A DNA stretch of 64,000 nucleotides. Origin: Plebeiibacterium marinum. Lineage in GTDB: Bacteria > Bacteroidota > Bacteroidia > Bacteroidales > Marinilabiliaceae. The notes below the pieces were generated by a model, which worked only from the letters and a program-made list of their open reading frames with translations, was not told the DNA's origin and made no database searches. Shown in pieces: positions 15,743-24,244 of this stretch. The first letter of the stretch is position 1. Each line of letters begins with the position of its first letter. Made by a program: the position numbers and the translations under genes. Location of the stretch: positions 1-64,000 of the forward strand of contig NZ_JAPDPI010000030.1 in assembly GCF_026013615.1 (NCBI RefSeq), in the 5' to 3' direction.

Positions 15743-16603
15743 ATGAAAAACATTGAAAAAGCAAAATATTGTCATACAGATATTGATAAAGATAAATCCT
15801 TCTTCTTTGATCATGTGCATATTGTGTGGAATGAGCAGATTTCATTTCACCAAAGTAATGATTGGGAATTGTCTTATGTTATAACAGGGAGTGGTACACG
15901 TGTTATTGGCGACAATATGGAAACCTTTTCTAAAGGAGAAATCATTTTGCTTCCTCCAAATCTGGCTCATGGTTGGTATTTTGATGAAAACGTTCATTAT
16001 AAACATGGCAAAATTGAAAATATCACTATTATTTTTCCAGATTCATTTCTTGATAAATGTGCAAATACATTTCCTGAATTACAAACTAGTGTAAAGCGCT
16101 TAAAAGAGATATCAAAAGGCATGAGTTTAAAGGGAAAGTTGTTGCCCTTGATTCAAAGACTAATGCATTCAATGATCTCCCAAAACAATATGGAGCAGTT
16201 AACTACTTTACTTCAAATCATCTCTCATATTTCTTCAGATACTGAAATGCAAATAGTTGGTTTTCGTGAAAGACAATCCCGCAAGGCAGATAAACTACAG
16301 GAAGTCCATCGTTTTATGTTAACGCATTATCAAGAAAAAATAACACTTGATGATGTAGCTAAATATGTAGGGATGAATAGTTCTTCCTTTTGCTCATTTT
16401 TTAAAAGAGAAAAAGGAATGTCATTTTTTACCGCACTAAATGAGTATAGAATTAAATGCTCATGTATAATGCTTTGCGAAACAGCCATGACGATTTCAGA
16501 AATTAGTGCAGCTGTTGGTTTTAATGACATCCCTTATTTTAACCGGACTTTTAAAAAGATGATGCGTGTTTCTCCAAAAGAATATCGATTAGATTCTATT
16601 TAG
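15743..16603 (+). CDS. AraC family regulator with cupin sensing domain
   Basis: The 286-residue protein has an N-terminal cupin barrel (VHIVWNEQISFHQSNDWELSYVI cut by a GSGTRVIGDN turn, then EIILLPPNLAHGWYF), as in sugar-responsive AraC regulators. The C-terminal 100 residues contain both helix-turn-helix units (LDDVAKYVGMNSSSFCSFFKR and ISEISAAVGFNDIPYFNRTFKK). A -7 like box TATTTTTG lies just upstream. Its target may be the divergent VOC gene. The sensing domain suggests a carbohydrate or related small ligand, but none is indicated by neighbours. Confidence 0.88.
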   Translation: MKNIEKAKYCHTDIDKDKSFFFDHVHIVWNEQISFHQSNDWELSYVITGSGTRVIGDNMETFSKGEIILLPPNLAHGWYFDENVHYKHGKIENITIIFPDSFLDKCANTFPELQTSVKRLKEISKGMSLKGKLLPLIQRLMHSMISQNNMEQLTTLLQIISHISSDTEMQIVGFRERQSRKADKLQEVHRFMLTHYQEKITLDDVAKYVGMNSSSFCSFFKREKGMSFFTALNEYRIKCSCIMLCETAMTISEISAAVGFNDIPYFNRTFKKMMRVSPKEYRLDSI

Positions 16604-16694
16604 TTCTTATTTGATAGGTTTATTTATAGAACTTCTTCTTGAATTAACTCATATTCTATTCCTTCAAAAACTTGTGATCTTTGGATGATTGAAT

Positions 16695-17210
16695 CTATAA
16701 AATCTCCATAATTCTTTTCCAGTCAGAAACCCTTTCATACGAAGAATCTGCCACGTGAACATTATGCAATTGACTAAATATTATCCTTTTACCATTAAAT
16801 GTGGAAAGATTTTTAGGATGGTCATCTATCATAATGTCGCCACTAATACTATCCTTACTGCCGCAGAAGATCATTTGTTTCCAGGTTATAAAAGGGAAGT
16901 GTTCATTTAACCATGCTTGTTTTTCATTTAAACTATTCGGGAATTCTGTTGCAGAAGATACTATTAGTACTTTGTATTTATTATTCAGATAGTTTAAACC
17001 TTCAACACTATCTTTCATTACAGGAGGTGTACGAAAAAAACCTTTACTCCTAACAAGTTTATTAAATGAAGGAAAAGCCTCCTCCTCTAATTTTCCCTCC
17101 AAACTCTGATGTGTCATTTTTAATCCTGTTTCTTTAAATTCAAGATTAATTAAATGAGAATACACATCTGCTAACACTCCATCCATGTCTACTAATAATT
17201 GCTTTTGCAT
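16695..17210 (-). CDS. 5'(3')-deoxyribonucleotidase-like HAD hydrolase
   Basis: The 171-residue protein has HAD motif I as VDMDGVLAD with nucleophile D8 and acid D10, motif II in VLIVSSATEF and the acidic motif IV as IMIDDHPKNL. The small cap and the overall arrangement match the NT5C family, which removes phosphate from deoxynucleoside monophosphates and helps keep nucleotide pools in balance. The protein lacks a signal and should be cytoplasmic. It is divergent from a DeoR regulator across a 209-base region holding several TGCGG boxes, which suggests shared control. Confidence 0.8.
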   Translation of the reverse strand: MQKQLLVDMDGVLADVYSHLINLEFKETGLKMTHQSLEGKLEEEAFPSFNKLVRSKGFFRTPPVMKDSVEGLNYLNNKYKVLIVSSATEFPNSLNEKQAWLNEHFPFITWKQMIFCGSKDSISGDIMIDDHPKNLSTFNGKRIIFSQLHNVHVADSSYERVSDWKRIMEIL

Positions 17211-17264
17211 CGTTTAAATTTTTTTTAGAAAAAAATAATTAATAACAACGAATTACTTTTTTGT

Positions 17265-17416
17265 ATATGCGGTTTCTGGTTTAAGAGTAATTGTTTCAGG
17301 CTATTTAAATTACACTCTTGCATATTACCGCATAAAACTATAAAATAACGCATCATTTATTAGATATATCAATCAAATATAGATATATTGCGGATATATG
17401 CAATTTTAAATGCGGC
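17265..17416. promoter_or_regulatory. cluster of ATGCGG boxes between HAD and DeoR genes
   Basis: The motif ATGCGGT or a close variant occurs at about 17267-17273 (plus), 17327-17333 (ACCGCAT, minus), 17347-17353 (AACGCAT, minus, weaker), 17387-17393 (TTGCGG, plus) and 17410-17416 (ATGCGGC, plus). DeoR-family proteins bind clustered short repeats, so this is a candidate set of sites for the DeoR protein encoded immediately downstream. Confidence 0.45.
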
Positions 17417-17419
17417 ATT

Positions 17420-18169
17420 ATGCTTAAAAAGGAAAGACACGATTATATTTTAAATCTTATTAATAGAGATAATCGAATCTATGTTACTTCGCTAAGTAAC
17501 GAACTTGGAATTTCAGATGATACCTTAAGACGGGATCTTACTGAATTAGACAATAAAGGCTTGTTAACAAAAGTTCATGGAGGAGCTATCGCAAAATCAG
17601 GAATATCTATCCAATTTACGGACAGGATAAATACGGCTATGGATAAAAAGCAACAAATGGCTTCAAAGGTTATTCCCCTTTTTAAAAATGGAGATGTAAT
17701 TTTATTAGATGGAGGAACATCTAATCTTGCAGTCATACGTCAATTACCCAAAGAATTAGAGTTAAGCATATTTACCAATAGTTTTCCGATTATAAACGAA
17801 TTATTTAATCATACTAACATAGAATTAAATTTTCTTGGAGGTAAGGTCTTTTCATCTTCTCAGGTAACAGTTGGTGTTACTGTCTTTCAAGCTCTACAAA
17901 CTATTAATCCGGATTGGGTTTTAGTTGGGATAAGTGATGTACATCCGGAAAAAGGATTAACATGTCCGGACAGAGATGAGGCATTAATAAAACGTGCAAT
18001 GATTGAAAGAGGAAATAAAAGGCTTATTCTTGCGGATAGTCATAAACTAAATACAGCAAGAACTTATCAGGTGGCCTCTTTGGAGGAAATCGATTATATA
18101 GTAACCGAAGACAATAAAATAGATTACATAAAAAACAACTGGCCTAAGTATTCCTATGATGTTATTTAG
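17420..18169 (+). CDS. DeoR/GlpR family transcriptional regulator
   Basis: The 249-residue protein has the N-terminal DeoR helix-turn-helix (IYVTSLSNELGISDDTLRRD followed by LDNKGLLTKVHGGA) and a C-terminal sugar-phosphate sensing domain of the DeoRC type with LLDGGTSNLAVI, IFTNSFPIINEL and the LILADSHKL signature. Members respond to phosphorylated sugars or nucleotides. The divergent nucleotidase gene and the repeated TGCGG boxes in the shared upstream region make these the probable targets, including its own promoter. Confidence 0.88.
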   Translation: MLKKERHDYILNLINRDNRIYVTSLSNELGISDDTLRRDLTELDNKGLLTKVHGGAIAKSGISIQFTDRINTAMDKKQQMASKVIPLFKNGDVILLDGGTSNLAVIRQLPKELELSIFTNSFPIINELFNHTNIELNFLGGKVFSSSQVTVGVTVFQALQTINPDWVLVGISDVHPEKGLTCPDRDEALIKRAMIERGNKRLILADSHKLNTARTYQVASLEEIDYIVTEDNKIDYIKNNWPKYSYDVI

Positions 18170-18220
18170 TCTGTTTGTTGATGTTTTGTTGGAAAATATA
18201 TTCACAAAGAGCTGATTGGT

Positions 18221-18583
18221 TTATGAAGCAGATTCAATAAATCCTCCTTTTTCCTTAACAACCAAATGCCCCCAATTATTTATAGCTTCTAAAGCCGGTA
18301 TAAATGTTTTCCCAAAATCAGTTAAACTATATATTACTTTAATAGGTGGTTTATCGCCAAACACACTACGCAAAACCAAACCGCTTTCTTCCAGCTGTTT
18401 AAGTTGCAAACTGAGTGTCATCTCCGTTATGGCTCTTATTTCTTTCTTTAATTCGTTGTAACGTTTTTCTTTATCCTTGAGGTGATATAAAATAACCGTT
18501 TTCCATTTTCCACCTACTAAATCCATCGCCAGGCTTACTGTACATGGATATGTTTTTCCGTTTAATTCAATGCTTTTTCCCAT
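18221..18583 (-). CDS. HxlR family transcriptional regulator
   Basis: The 120-residue protein is a typical HxlR winged-helix regulator: the conserved cysteine in YPCTVSLAMDLVGGKWK, then ILYHLKDKEKRYNELKKEI, ITEMTLSLQLKQLEESGLV and the wing YSLTDFGKT. HxlR proteins with this N-terminal cysteine often respond to aldehydes, quinones or disulfide stress. The gene is divergent from an SRPBCC gene, and two palindromes ACTAT-N7/8-ATAGT lie on that gene's promoter. A -33/-7 promoter for this gene is visible on the minus strand at 18622-18652. Confidence 0.9.
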   Translation of the reverse strand: MGKSIELNGKTYPCTVSLAMDLVGGKWKTVILYHLKDKEKRYNELKKEIRAITEMTLSLQLKQLEESGLVLRSVFGDKPPIKVIYSLTDFGKTFIPALEAINNWGHLVVKEKGGFIESAS

Positions 18584-18621
18584 ATCAATAACCTATCTAG
18601 TGTCAGCTAAATAAACTCGCA

Positions 18622-18652
18622 CAAATTTAGTCTTTGATAAAAAAGTGCCAAA
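18622..18652 (-). promoter_or_regulatory. promoter of the HxlR gene
   Basis: On the minus strand TTTG (18649-18652) and TAAATTTG (18622-18629) are separated by 19 bases, a full match to the Bacteroidota -33/-7 pattern. Transcription would start about 30 bases before the ATG. Confidence 0.65.
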
Positions 18653-18750
18653 GACAATGCTTTCGAAGTTTTTGAAACCAAGGAGTTTACTTATTGTAAG
18701 TGACTGTTTCAAAAATAAGAATAACGCAGTATTTGGTATTTTTTGCAAAG

Positions 18751-18821
18751 ACTATCTAATTTGATAGTTATTGCAAAGGTAAATCACTAAAGTTATTTTT
18801 GCAACTATAATAATGATAGTT
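18751..18821 (+). promoter_or_regulatory. promoter of the SRPBCC gene with two HxlR-type operators
   Basis: Two palindromes, ACTATC-TAATTT-GATAGT (18751-18768) and AACTAT-AATAATG-ATAGTT (18803-18821), flank the promoter boxes TTG (18771-18773) and TATTTTTG (18794-18801). The first touches the -33 side and the second covers the transcription start, an arrangement suited to tight repression by the divergent HxlR protein. Confidence 0.65.
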
Positions 18822-18827
18822 TAAAAT

Positions 18828-19358
18828 ATGAAACAAAATGCAATTGTATTCCCTGAAGAATACACTCCCGGAACAACAGACAATTATTGTTCAAATGAAG
18901 TAATTGTAAAAGGTTTAACAACACAGGAAGTATGGAAATATTTAGCTAATCCTTTTGCCTGGCCTGAATACTATCCAAACTCATCTAATGTTGAATTCTT
19001 AAATTCCAATGACAGGGAATTATTTGATGGTGTTCGTTTTCGTTTTAAAACATTTGGGTTCCCAATTGAAGCACAAGTAACTGAATTTGTACCTCCATGT
19101 GAAAATGAAGCAGCTCGATTGGCATGGCATGGTTGGGCTGAAGGGGACGAGGAAACACGTTTGGATGTTATCCATGCCTGGTTAATTGAAGATTTATCGG
19201 GCAATAGAGTTCGAATTCTTACACAGGAAAGCCAAATTGGAAAACCGGCACAGGAGCTTGCTAAAACAAAGCCTAACCCTATGATTAACGGACATCAGGA
19301 TTGGCTGGATGGATTGGTAAGTTATGCAAAAAACAAAAGAAACCAGAATCAACTTTGA
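18828..19358 (+). CDS. SRPBCC (START-like, polyketide cyclase/dehydrase) protein
   Basis: The 176-residue protein follows the SRPBCC pattern: VIVKGLTTQEVWKYLANPFA with the WPEYYPN segment, RFRFKTFGFPIEAQVTEFVP, a WHGWAEGDEETR strand and RVRILTQESQ. The family forms a deep hydrophobic pocket that binds lipids or aromatic compounds; some are enzymes. No catalytic residues can be named here. It is the first gene after the HxlR-controlled promoter and is followed, with one base between stop and start, by a beta-hydroxyacid-dehydrogenase-like gene, so the two probably act on the same compound. Confidence 0.8.
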   Translation: MKQNAIVFPEEYTPGTTDNYCSNEVIVKGLTTQEVWKYLANPFAWPEYYPNSSNVEFLNSNDRELFDGVRFRFKTFGFPIEAQVTEFVPPCENEAARLAWHGWAEGDEETRLDVIHAWLIEDLSGNRVRILTQESQIGKPAQELAKTKPNPMINGHQDWLDGLVSYAKNKRNQNQL

Positions 19359-19359
19359 T

Positions 19360-20226
19360 ATGAAAAACGTAAAAATAGCTTTTCTTGGACTTGGTGCAAT
19401 GGGTTCAAGAATGGCTTCTCAATTAATAAAAGCTGGATATGACTTAACGGTTTGGAATCGTACTGCAAAGACAGCTGAGGAATTTGCTAAAAATGGAGCA
19501 AAACATGCAATGACGCCCAAAGAAGCTGTGATTGATGCAGATTTTGTAATCTCTATGGTTAGAGACAATGAGGCATCAAAGGATGTTTGGTTTAATGATG
19601 AAACGGGAGCAGTTTCCGGAATGAAAAAAGGCGCTGTAGCTATTGAGAGCTCGACATTGACACCGGGTTGGATTAAAGAAATGGTTGGCATTTTTTATAA
19701 GGAAGAAATTTCGTTTTTAGAGGCTCCGGTTTCCGGTACTCGTCCGCAGGCAGATTCTGCACAGTTGATTTATTTTGTTGCAGGAGACAAAGAGGCTTTT
19801 GATATTGCAAAACCCGTATTGGAAAAAATGGGTTCAAAAATTAATTTTCTTGGAGAACCAGGTAATGCTGCTATTACAAAATTGGTAACTAATTCATTAC
19901 TGGGAATACAGGTAGCTGCTTTATCCGAACTTATAGGAGTAATTAAAAGCAACAATGCCAATGTGACTGAAATATTAAATGCAGTATCGCAAACAAGTCC
20001 ATGGGCTCCGATAAATAATTTTATTAGTTCGACCATTATTAATCAGAATTTTGCACCTCTCTTTCCTGTTGAATTAATATCAAAGGATTTCAACTATATA
20101 TCTACTATTAATGATGCGGATGAACAGATATCTCTTTTAAAACGAGTGTCTGAAATTTTTCATGCAGGTATTGATAATGGTTTAGGCGACCTGAATATGA
20201 CAGGCGTTTCCAAACTTTTTGAATAG
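19360..20226 (+). CDS. NAD(P)-dependent beta-hydroxyacid dehydrogenase family protein
   Basis: The start is taken at the ATG at 19360, directly after the upstream TGA, giving 288 residues that begin with the nucleotide-binding motif GLGAMGSRMA. The family signatures are present: SSTLTPGWIKEM, the substrate-binding segment APVSGTRPQADSAQL, and the region around the catalytic lysine, GNAAITKLVTNSLLG. This matches 3-hydroxyisobutyrate dehydrogenase and glyoxylate/succinic semialdehyde reductase relatives, which reduce small aldehydes. With an HxlR regulator next door, a role in removing reactive aldehydes is plausible but unproven. Confidence 0.85.
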   Translation: MKNVKIAFLGLGAMGSRMASQLIKAGYDLTVWNRTAKTAEEFAKNGAKHAMTPKEAVIDADFVISMVRDNEASKDVWFNDETGAVSGMKKGAVAIESSTLTPGWIKEMVGIFYKEEISFLEAPVSGTRPQADSAQLIYFVAGDKEAFDIAKPVLEKMGSKINFLGEPGNAAITKLVTNSLLGIQVAALSELIGVIKSNNANVTEILNAVSQTSPWAPINNFISSTIINQNFAPLFPVELISKDFNYISTINDADEQISLLKRVSEIFHAGIDNGLGDLNMTGVSKLFE

Positions 20227-20249
20227 TTATTATTTATTTTTGAATGTAT

Positions 20250-20279
20250 GGTTTTCTATTTCATAAAGAAGTGAAAACC
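20250..20279 (+). terminator. probable terminator after the dehydrogenase gene
   Basis: GGTTTTC (20250-20256) pairs with GAAAACC (20273-20279), with further partial pairing of TTTC and GAA inside the loop, and ACTTTTTCTC follows. It lies 24 bases after the stop codon. Confidence 0.5.
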
Positions 20280-20325
20280 TACTTTTTCTCATAGTCATTT
20301 TCACTTAGTATAAAAAAATAGAGTA

Positions 20326-20967
20326 ATGAAAGTATTAGCAATAAATGGAAGTCCTAAAAAAGAAGGAAACACATATCATGCATTAACAATGCTTGGTAAG
20401 CAATTAGAAAAGGAAAATATTGATTTTGAAATTCTGCATATTGGCAACAAGGCTATTCAAGGTTGTTTGGGGTGTGGAAAATGTTATAAAATGAAGAATA
20501 ACCAGTGTGGAATAACAACTGATATTGTAAATGAATCCATCCCCAAAATTTTGGAGGCAGACGGTATTGTACTAGGTTCTCCGGTGCATTTCTCGGGTAT
20601 ATCAGGAACAATGAAAAGCTTTTTAGACCGTGTTTGGTATGTGTCATCAAGCAATAACAATTCTTTGTTTCATCATAAAGTTGGAGCTGCAGTAGTAGCT
20701 GTGCGCCGTAGTGGAGGTTCTGCTACATTGGATAGTCTTTATCATTATTTGGCGTATTCAGAGATGATTCTGGCAACCTCAAATTATTGGAATATTATTC
20801 ATGGAACAACTCCGGCAGAAGCTGAGCAGGATACCGAAGGCGTTCAGATTATGGAAACGCTTGGTAATAACATGGCCTGGATTATGAAAATGAAAGAAGC
20901 CTCTGCTACTTTATCACTTGAGGAACCGGAAATACCAAATAAGATTATGATGAATTTTATAAGGTGA
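20326..20967 (+). CDS. NADPH-dependent FMN reductase/flavodoxin-fold oxidoreductase
   Basis: The 213-residue protein has the flavodoxin-like start LAINGSPKKEGNTYHAL, an FMN-phosphate loop, and the CLGCGKCYKM cysteine cluster typical of iron-sulfur-flavoprotein-like multimeric flavodoxins. GIVLGSPVHFSGISGTMKSF binds the flavin ring in relatives. It may pass electrons from NAD(P)H to quinones, nitro compounds or a protein partner. It precedes a NosR-like membrane protein by 71 bases and a flavin reductase-nitroreductase fusion, so a joint redox function is likely. Confidence 0.85.
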   Translation: MKVLAINGSPKKEGNTYHALTMLGKQLEKENIDFEILHIGNKAIQGCLGCGKCYKMKNNQCGITTDIVNESIPKILEADGIVLGSPVHFSGISGTMKSFLDRVWYVSSSNNNSLFHHKVGAAVVAVRRSGGSATLDSLYHYLAYSEMILATSNYWNIIHGTTPAEAEQDTEGVQIMETLGNNMAWIMKMKEASATLSLEEPEIPNKIMMNFIR

Positions 20968-21038
20968 TACTATTTTTGTATCTACTGCCAAAATCAATTG
21001 GTAATATTTCATAACGAAATCAAAAACAGAAAAAGTAA

Positions 21039-22202
21039 ATGTTCAAAAAAATACCCATTAATAGCATATACAATTGTATCGTTATTATTTTAATTGTTGT
21101 TGCAGTTGCCATTAGGGGAGGAGCTACCTTTAGATGGATGCTTCCTCAGAAAGAATTTTCTTATAGCCTTAAAGATATTCAAGTAGCATATAAGGATGCT
21201 GCAAAGGTCAAATTAAAATCAGAAGGTACCATCTCCATTCTGGATAATAACAACAATAAAATTACAAACGCCCTGTTTTCGGGCGATTTTAATGCTGAGT
21301 TTCAGGGATATGCAGGTAAAATACCTGTTTTAATATATTTTGATAACAAGCATGTAGTATCACGAGTGCAATTGCTCAAAAACGATGAGTCGCCAGAGTA
21401 CATTACCTATATTACAGAAAAAGGCTTGTTGAATACCTGGAGCAATATGCCTATTGATACTCTCCTGATTAATAAATATGTAGATGCCATAAGTGGTGCC
21501 ACCTATAGCAGTAATGCCATTATTAAAACAGTTAATAAAACACTGGGAGGTTATCTGTCGGTTCAGGCACAATATCAAAAAAACGATATAAATGGCCTAT
21601 TAAAGTCTGTCTTAACCTTAATACTTATCCTTTTATCGTTAAGTATGTTACTTAAAAAATGGTTTCGAAAATATTACTTGTATTACTTGATTCTTATTGT
21701 AATGGTTTCTGGCTTTTGGTTTAAGCAAATGTTATCGCTCGAAACCATACACACCTGGATAATGAAAGGTATGCCGTGGCAGAGCAATTGGGAATTAATA
21801 ACGGTTTTGATCATAGCTATTGCAGTGGCTCTTCTTGGGCATAAAAACTATTATTGCACCTACCTTTGCCCAATGGGAGCAATACAGATGATCGCTTCTA
21901 AAATTTCGCCCTTAAAAAAGAAAGGTTTGCAATTAAAAATATCAAAAGTAAGCCTTCGGTCAGTCTATCTTACCTTTATTTGGGTTAGTCTTATTTTTGG
22001 ATATACAGTCCCCTTGTCAGATATGGAGCCTTTTAAAGCCTTTTCGTTTACTGTGGCTTCAGATATCATGTTGATTGCAGGCGTAGTAATTGTTCTCATG
22101 TCCTTCATTTTTAACAGACCCTGGTGTCAGTTATGTCCCACCGGATGCCTTTTAAATAGCGTACCTTCATTAAAATCAAAAAAACAGAATCATGCAAAAT
22201 AA
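21039..22202 (+). CDS. FMN-binding and 4Fe-4S membrane protein, NosR/RnfG-like
   Basis: The 387-residue protein starts with a membrane helix, then an extracytoplasmic FMN-binding domain with SGATYSS at residues 152-158; in NosR/RnfG proteins the threonine of this motif carries covalent FMN. Further membrane helices occur near 190-203, 213-228, 253-267, 307-323 and 343-358. Two cysteine groups of the NapH/NosR type face the cytoplasm: C273-TYL-C277-P and C363, C366 and C370. This layout can carry electrons across the inner membrane. The 3' end overlaps the next gene by 11 bases, so this protein and the flavin reductase-nitroreductase fusion are made together. Confidence 0.82.
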   Translation: MFKKIPINSIYNCIVIILIVVAVAIRGGATFRWMLPQKEFSYSLKDIQVAYKDAAKVKLKSEGTISILDNNNNKITNALFSGDFNAEFQGYAGKIPVLIYFDNKHVVSRVQLLKNDESPEYITYITEKGLLNTWSNMPIDTLLINKYVDAISGATYSSNAIIKTVNKTLGGYLSVQAQYQKNDINGLLKSVLTLILILLSLSMLLKKWFRKYYLYYLILIVMVSGFWFKQMLSLETIHTWIMKGMPWQSNWELITVLIIAIAVALLGHKNYYCTYLCPMGAIQMIASKISPLKKKGLQLKISKVSLRSVYLTFIWVSLIFGYTVPLSDMEPFKAFSFTVASDIMLIAGVVIVLMSFIFNRPWCQLCPTGCLLNSVPSLKSKKQNHAK

Positions 22203-23487
22203 ATCCTCACTTTTAAATATTGTTTTAGCCGTTGTAGTTGTTGTTTTGGTATTTCAACTTACAAAAAGAGGAGGTGACAAAAAGCACCATCATGGCGACA
22301 GATCCACACATCATAAACCTTCACAAGAGAGGGTATCATCTGCTAACGATACAGATTATTCCGGTAATCAAAAGAAATCGGTTGGCGTAAAAGGTTATAT
22401 CATGCCCAAGCCTGCATTGGTTATAGGTTCTTATAGTAAGGAAGGAAAACCCGACATAATGACGGCAGCATGGACAGGCATAGCCAACTCTGATCCGCTT
22501 AGCATTTCGGTTTCCATTAGAGAATCGCGTATGACTTATGAAAACATACTTGCCAATGGATGTTTCACTGTAAATGTTCCTTCAGAAAGGTTTGTAGTTG
22601 AAACAGATTATGTAGGTAATATTTCAGGAAGAGATGAAGATAAATTTAAAAAGCTTGGGTTAACGCCCGTTAAGGGAGATCATGTAAATGCACCCTACAT
22701 TGGCGAATTTCCGATTGTAATTGAGTGTGAAGTAACCGATACCTTTCACCTGGGTTCGCACGTACAGTTTATAGGAAAAGTAGTTGACACCAAAGTAGAT
22801 GTTCAGTTTCTTGATGAAAATGAAGATGTGGATATTGAGAAGTTAAAGCCGGTAATTTTTGAGAAAAACTTTTATTATGGATACGGCAAAAGGCTGGCTA
22901 AACCCTTTGATGTATACAAAACTTTAATAGAGGGAAAAGAACCTCAATACAATCCACTTAGCATTACAAATGAAACCCTTGTCACTATTTTCAACAGAAA
23001 GAGTGTACGTCACTTTACCTCAGAACAAGTATCGCAAGACCAGTTAACCATGATGGTCAGAGCTGGTATGGCAGCCCCAACGGCAGTAGACAAGCGTCCA
23101 TGGGCTTTTGTCGCTATTCAGGAAAGAGAAGTGTTGGATCAATTGGCCGACATATTGCCTTATGCAAAAATGCTAAAACAAGCTACTGGTGCAATTGTTG
23201 TTTGCGGCGATCTTTCAAAGGCATTACAAGGAGATGCCCAGCCTTATTGGGTACAGGATTGCTCCGCTGCAACCCAGAATATTTTATTGGCTGCCGAAAG
23301 CATGGGGCTGGGTGCTGTATGGACAGGAGTTCATCCTATCAAAGACAGAGAGAAAGACGTTCAACAAGCATTGAATATCCCATCCGATAAAATTCCGTTG
23401 AGTGTAATTGCCATTGGTTATCCAACCGGGGAAGATAAACCCAAAGACAAATGGGATGAAACCAATTTGCATTGGAATAAATGGTGA
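22192..23487 (+). CDS. membrane-anchored flavin reductase-nitroreductase fusion
   Basis: The 431-residue protein has three parts. Residues 8-22 form an N-terminal membrane anchor (IVLAVVVVVLVF) followed by a His-rich linker (KKHHHGDRSTHH). Residues 65-225 are a flavin-reductase-like FMN-binding split barrel (KPALVIGSYSKEGKPDIMTA, SVSIRESRMTYENI, GCFTVNVPSE). Residues about 255-431 are a nitroreductase domain (NRKSVRHFTSEQ, MAAPTAVDKRPWAF, AAESMGLGAVWTGVHP). Both domains bind FMN in their families. The anchor, and the overlap with the NosR-like gene, suggest a membrane redox complex. Whether the enzymatic part is periplasmic or cytoplasmic is unclear; no twin-arginine signal is seen. Confidence 0.85.
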   Translation: MQNKSSLLNIVLAVVVVVLVFQLTKRGGDKKHHHGDRSTHHKPSQERVSSANDTDYSGNQKKSVGVKGYIMPKPALVIGSYSKEGKPDIMTAAWTGIANSDPLSISVSIRESRMTYENILANGCFTVNVPSERFVVETDYVGNISGRDEDKFKKLGLTPVKGDHVNAPYIGEFPIVIECEVTDTFHLGSHVQFIGKVVDTKVDVQFLDENEDVDIEKLKPVIFEKNFYYGYGKRLAKPFDVYKTLIEGKEPQYNPLSITNETLVTIFNRKSVRHFTSEQVSQDQLTMMVRAGMAAPTAVDKRPWAFVAIQEREVLDQLADILPYAKMLKQATGAIVVCGDLSKALQGDAQPYWVQDCSAATQNILLAAESMGLGAVWTGVHPIKDREKDVQQALNIPSDKIPLSVIAIGYPTGEDKPKDKWDETNLHWNKW

Positions 23488-23560
23488 TACACCTGATAAA
23501 AAGGGCACCCAAAAGTAAAAATCCCTAATTTTTGGTATTTAAATGCCGAACCATTCTTTG

Positions 23561-23568
23561 TAGTTTTG
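23561..23568 (+). promoter_or_regulatory. -7 box of the cation efflux gene
   Basis: TAGTTTTG fits TANNTTTG and lies 22 bases upstream of the start at 23591. No clear -33 box is present at the usual distance. Confidence 0.4.
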
Positions 23569-23590
23569 TGTTTCTATCTAAAATACAAGT

Positions 23591-24244
23591 ATGGAAAACC
23601 ATCAGCACGAGAAAAAAACACTTTGGGTAGTTCTGCTTACTGCCGTCACCATGGTAGTTGAAATTATTTATGGCTTAACCACCAATTCCATGGCTTTATT
23701 GGCAGACGGCATACACATGGGTTCGCATGTTTTAGCCATTGGCTTGAGTTGGTTAGCCTATGTTATTGTTAGAAAAGTATCAAAGAGCGAAAAATTTAAC
23801 GGAAGCTCTAATAAAATACTCTCTCTTTCGGGATATAACAGTGGTCTGTTTTTATTAATATTTGCTATTGTTATCATGGTAGAGGCGGTAGATCGTTTTT
23901 TTAACCCTGCTGAAATTGTATATAAAGAAGCAATATTAGTCGCTGTAATAGGCCTGTTGGTTAATATAGCCAGTGCCTTTCTTTTACATCACGATCATGA
24001 GCACTCCGACCACAATATAAAAGCCGCATATTTGCATGTAATAGCAGATGCGTTAACCAGCTTGTCGGCAATTGTAGGGTTGATTGCTGCCATGGTTTGG
24101 GATATACCGTTTATTGATACTATAGCCGCTATTATCAGTTCCCTGGTTATTATAAAATGGTCTGTTGGATTATTAAAAGACTCCGGATCTGTGCTATTGG
24201 ATATAAATAACAGCACAGAGCATAGTCACGGACATCAACATTGA
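23591..24244 (+). CDS. cation diffusion facilitator family transporter
   Basis: The 217-residue protein has the CDF pattern of transmembrane metal sites: SMALLADGIHMGSHVL in helix 2, a His-rich loop HHDHEHSDHN, and HVIADALTSLSAIVG in helix 5, with the paired H/D motifs that bind the transported ion. It ends soon after the last helix with an EHSHGHQH tail and lacks the usual C-terminal cytoplasmic domain, as in DmeF/CzcD short forms. It should export zinc, cobalt or nickel in exchange for protons across the inner membrane. It stands alone, downstream of the redox cluster. Confidence 0.85.
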   Translation: MENHQHEKKTLWVVLLTAVTMVVEIIYGLTTNSMALLADGIHMGSHVLAIGLSWLAYVIVRKVSKSEKFNGSSNKILSLSGYNSGLFLLIFAIVIMVEAVDRFFNPAEIVYKEAILVAVIGLLVNIASAFLLHHDHEHSDHNIKAAYLHVIADALTSLSAIVGLIAAMVWDIPFIDTIAAIISSLVIIKWSVGLLKDSGSVLLDINNSTEHSHGHQH

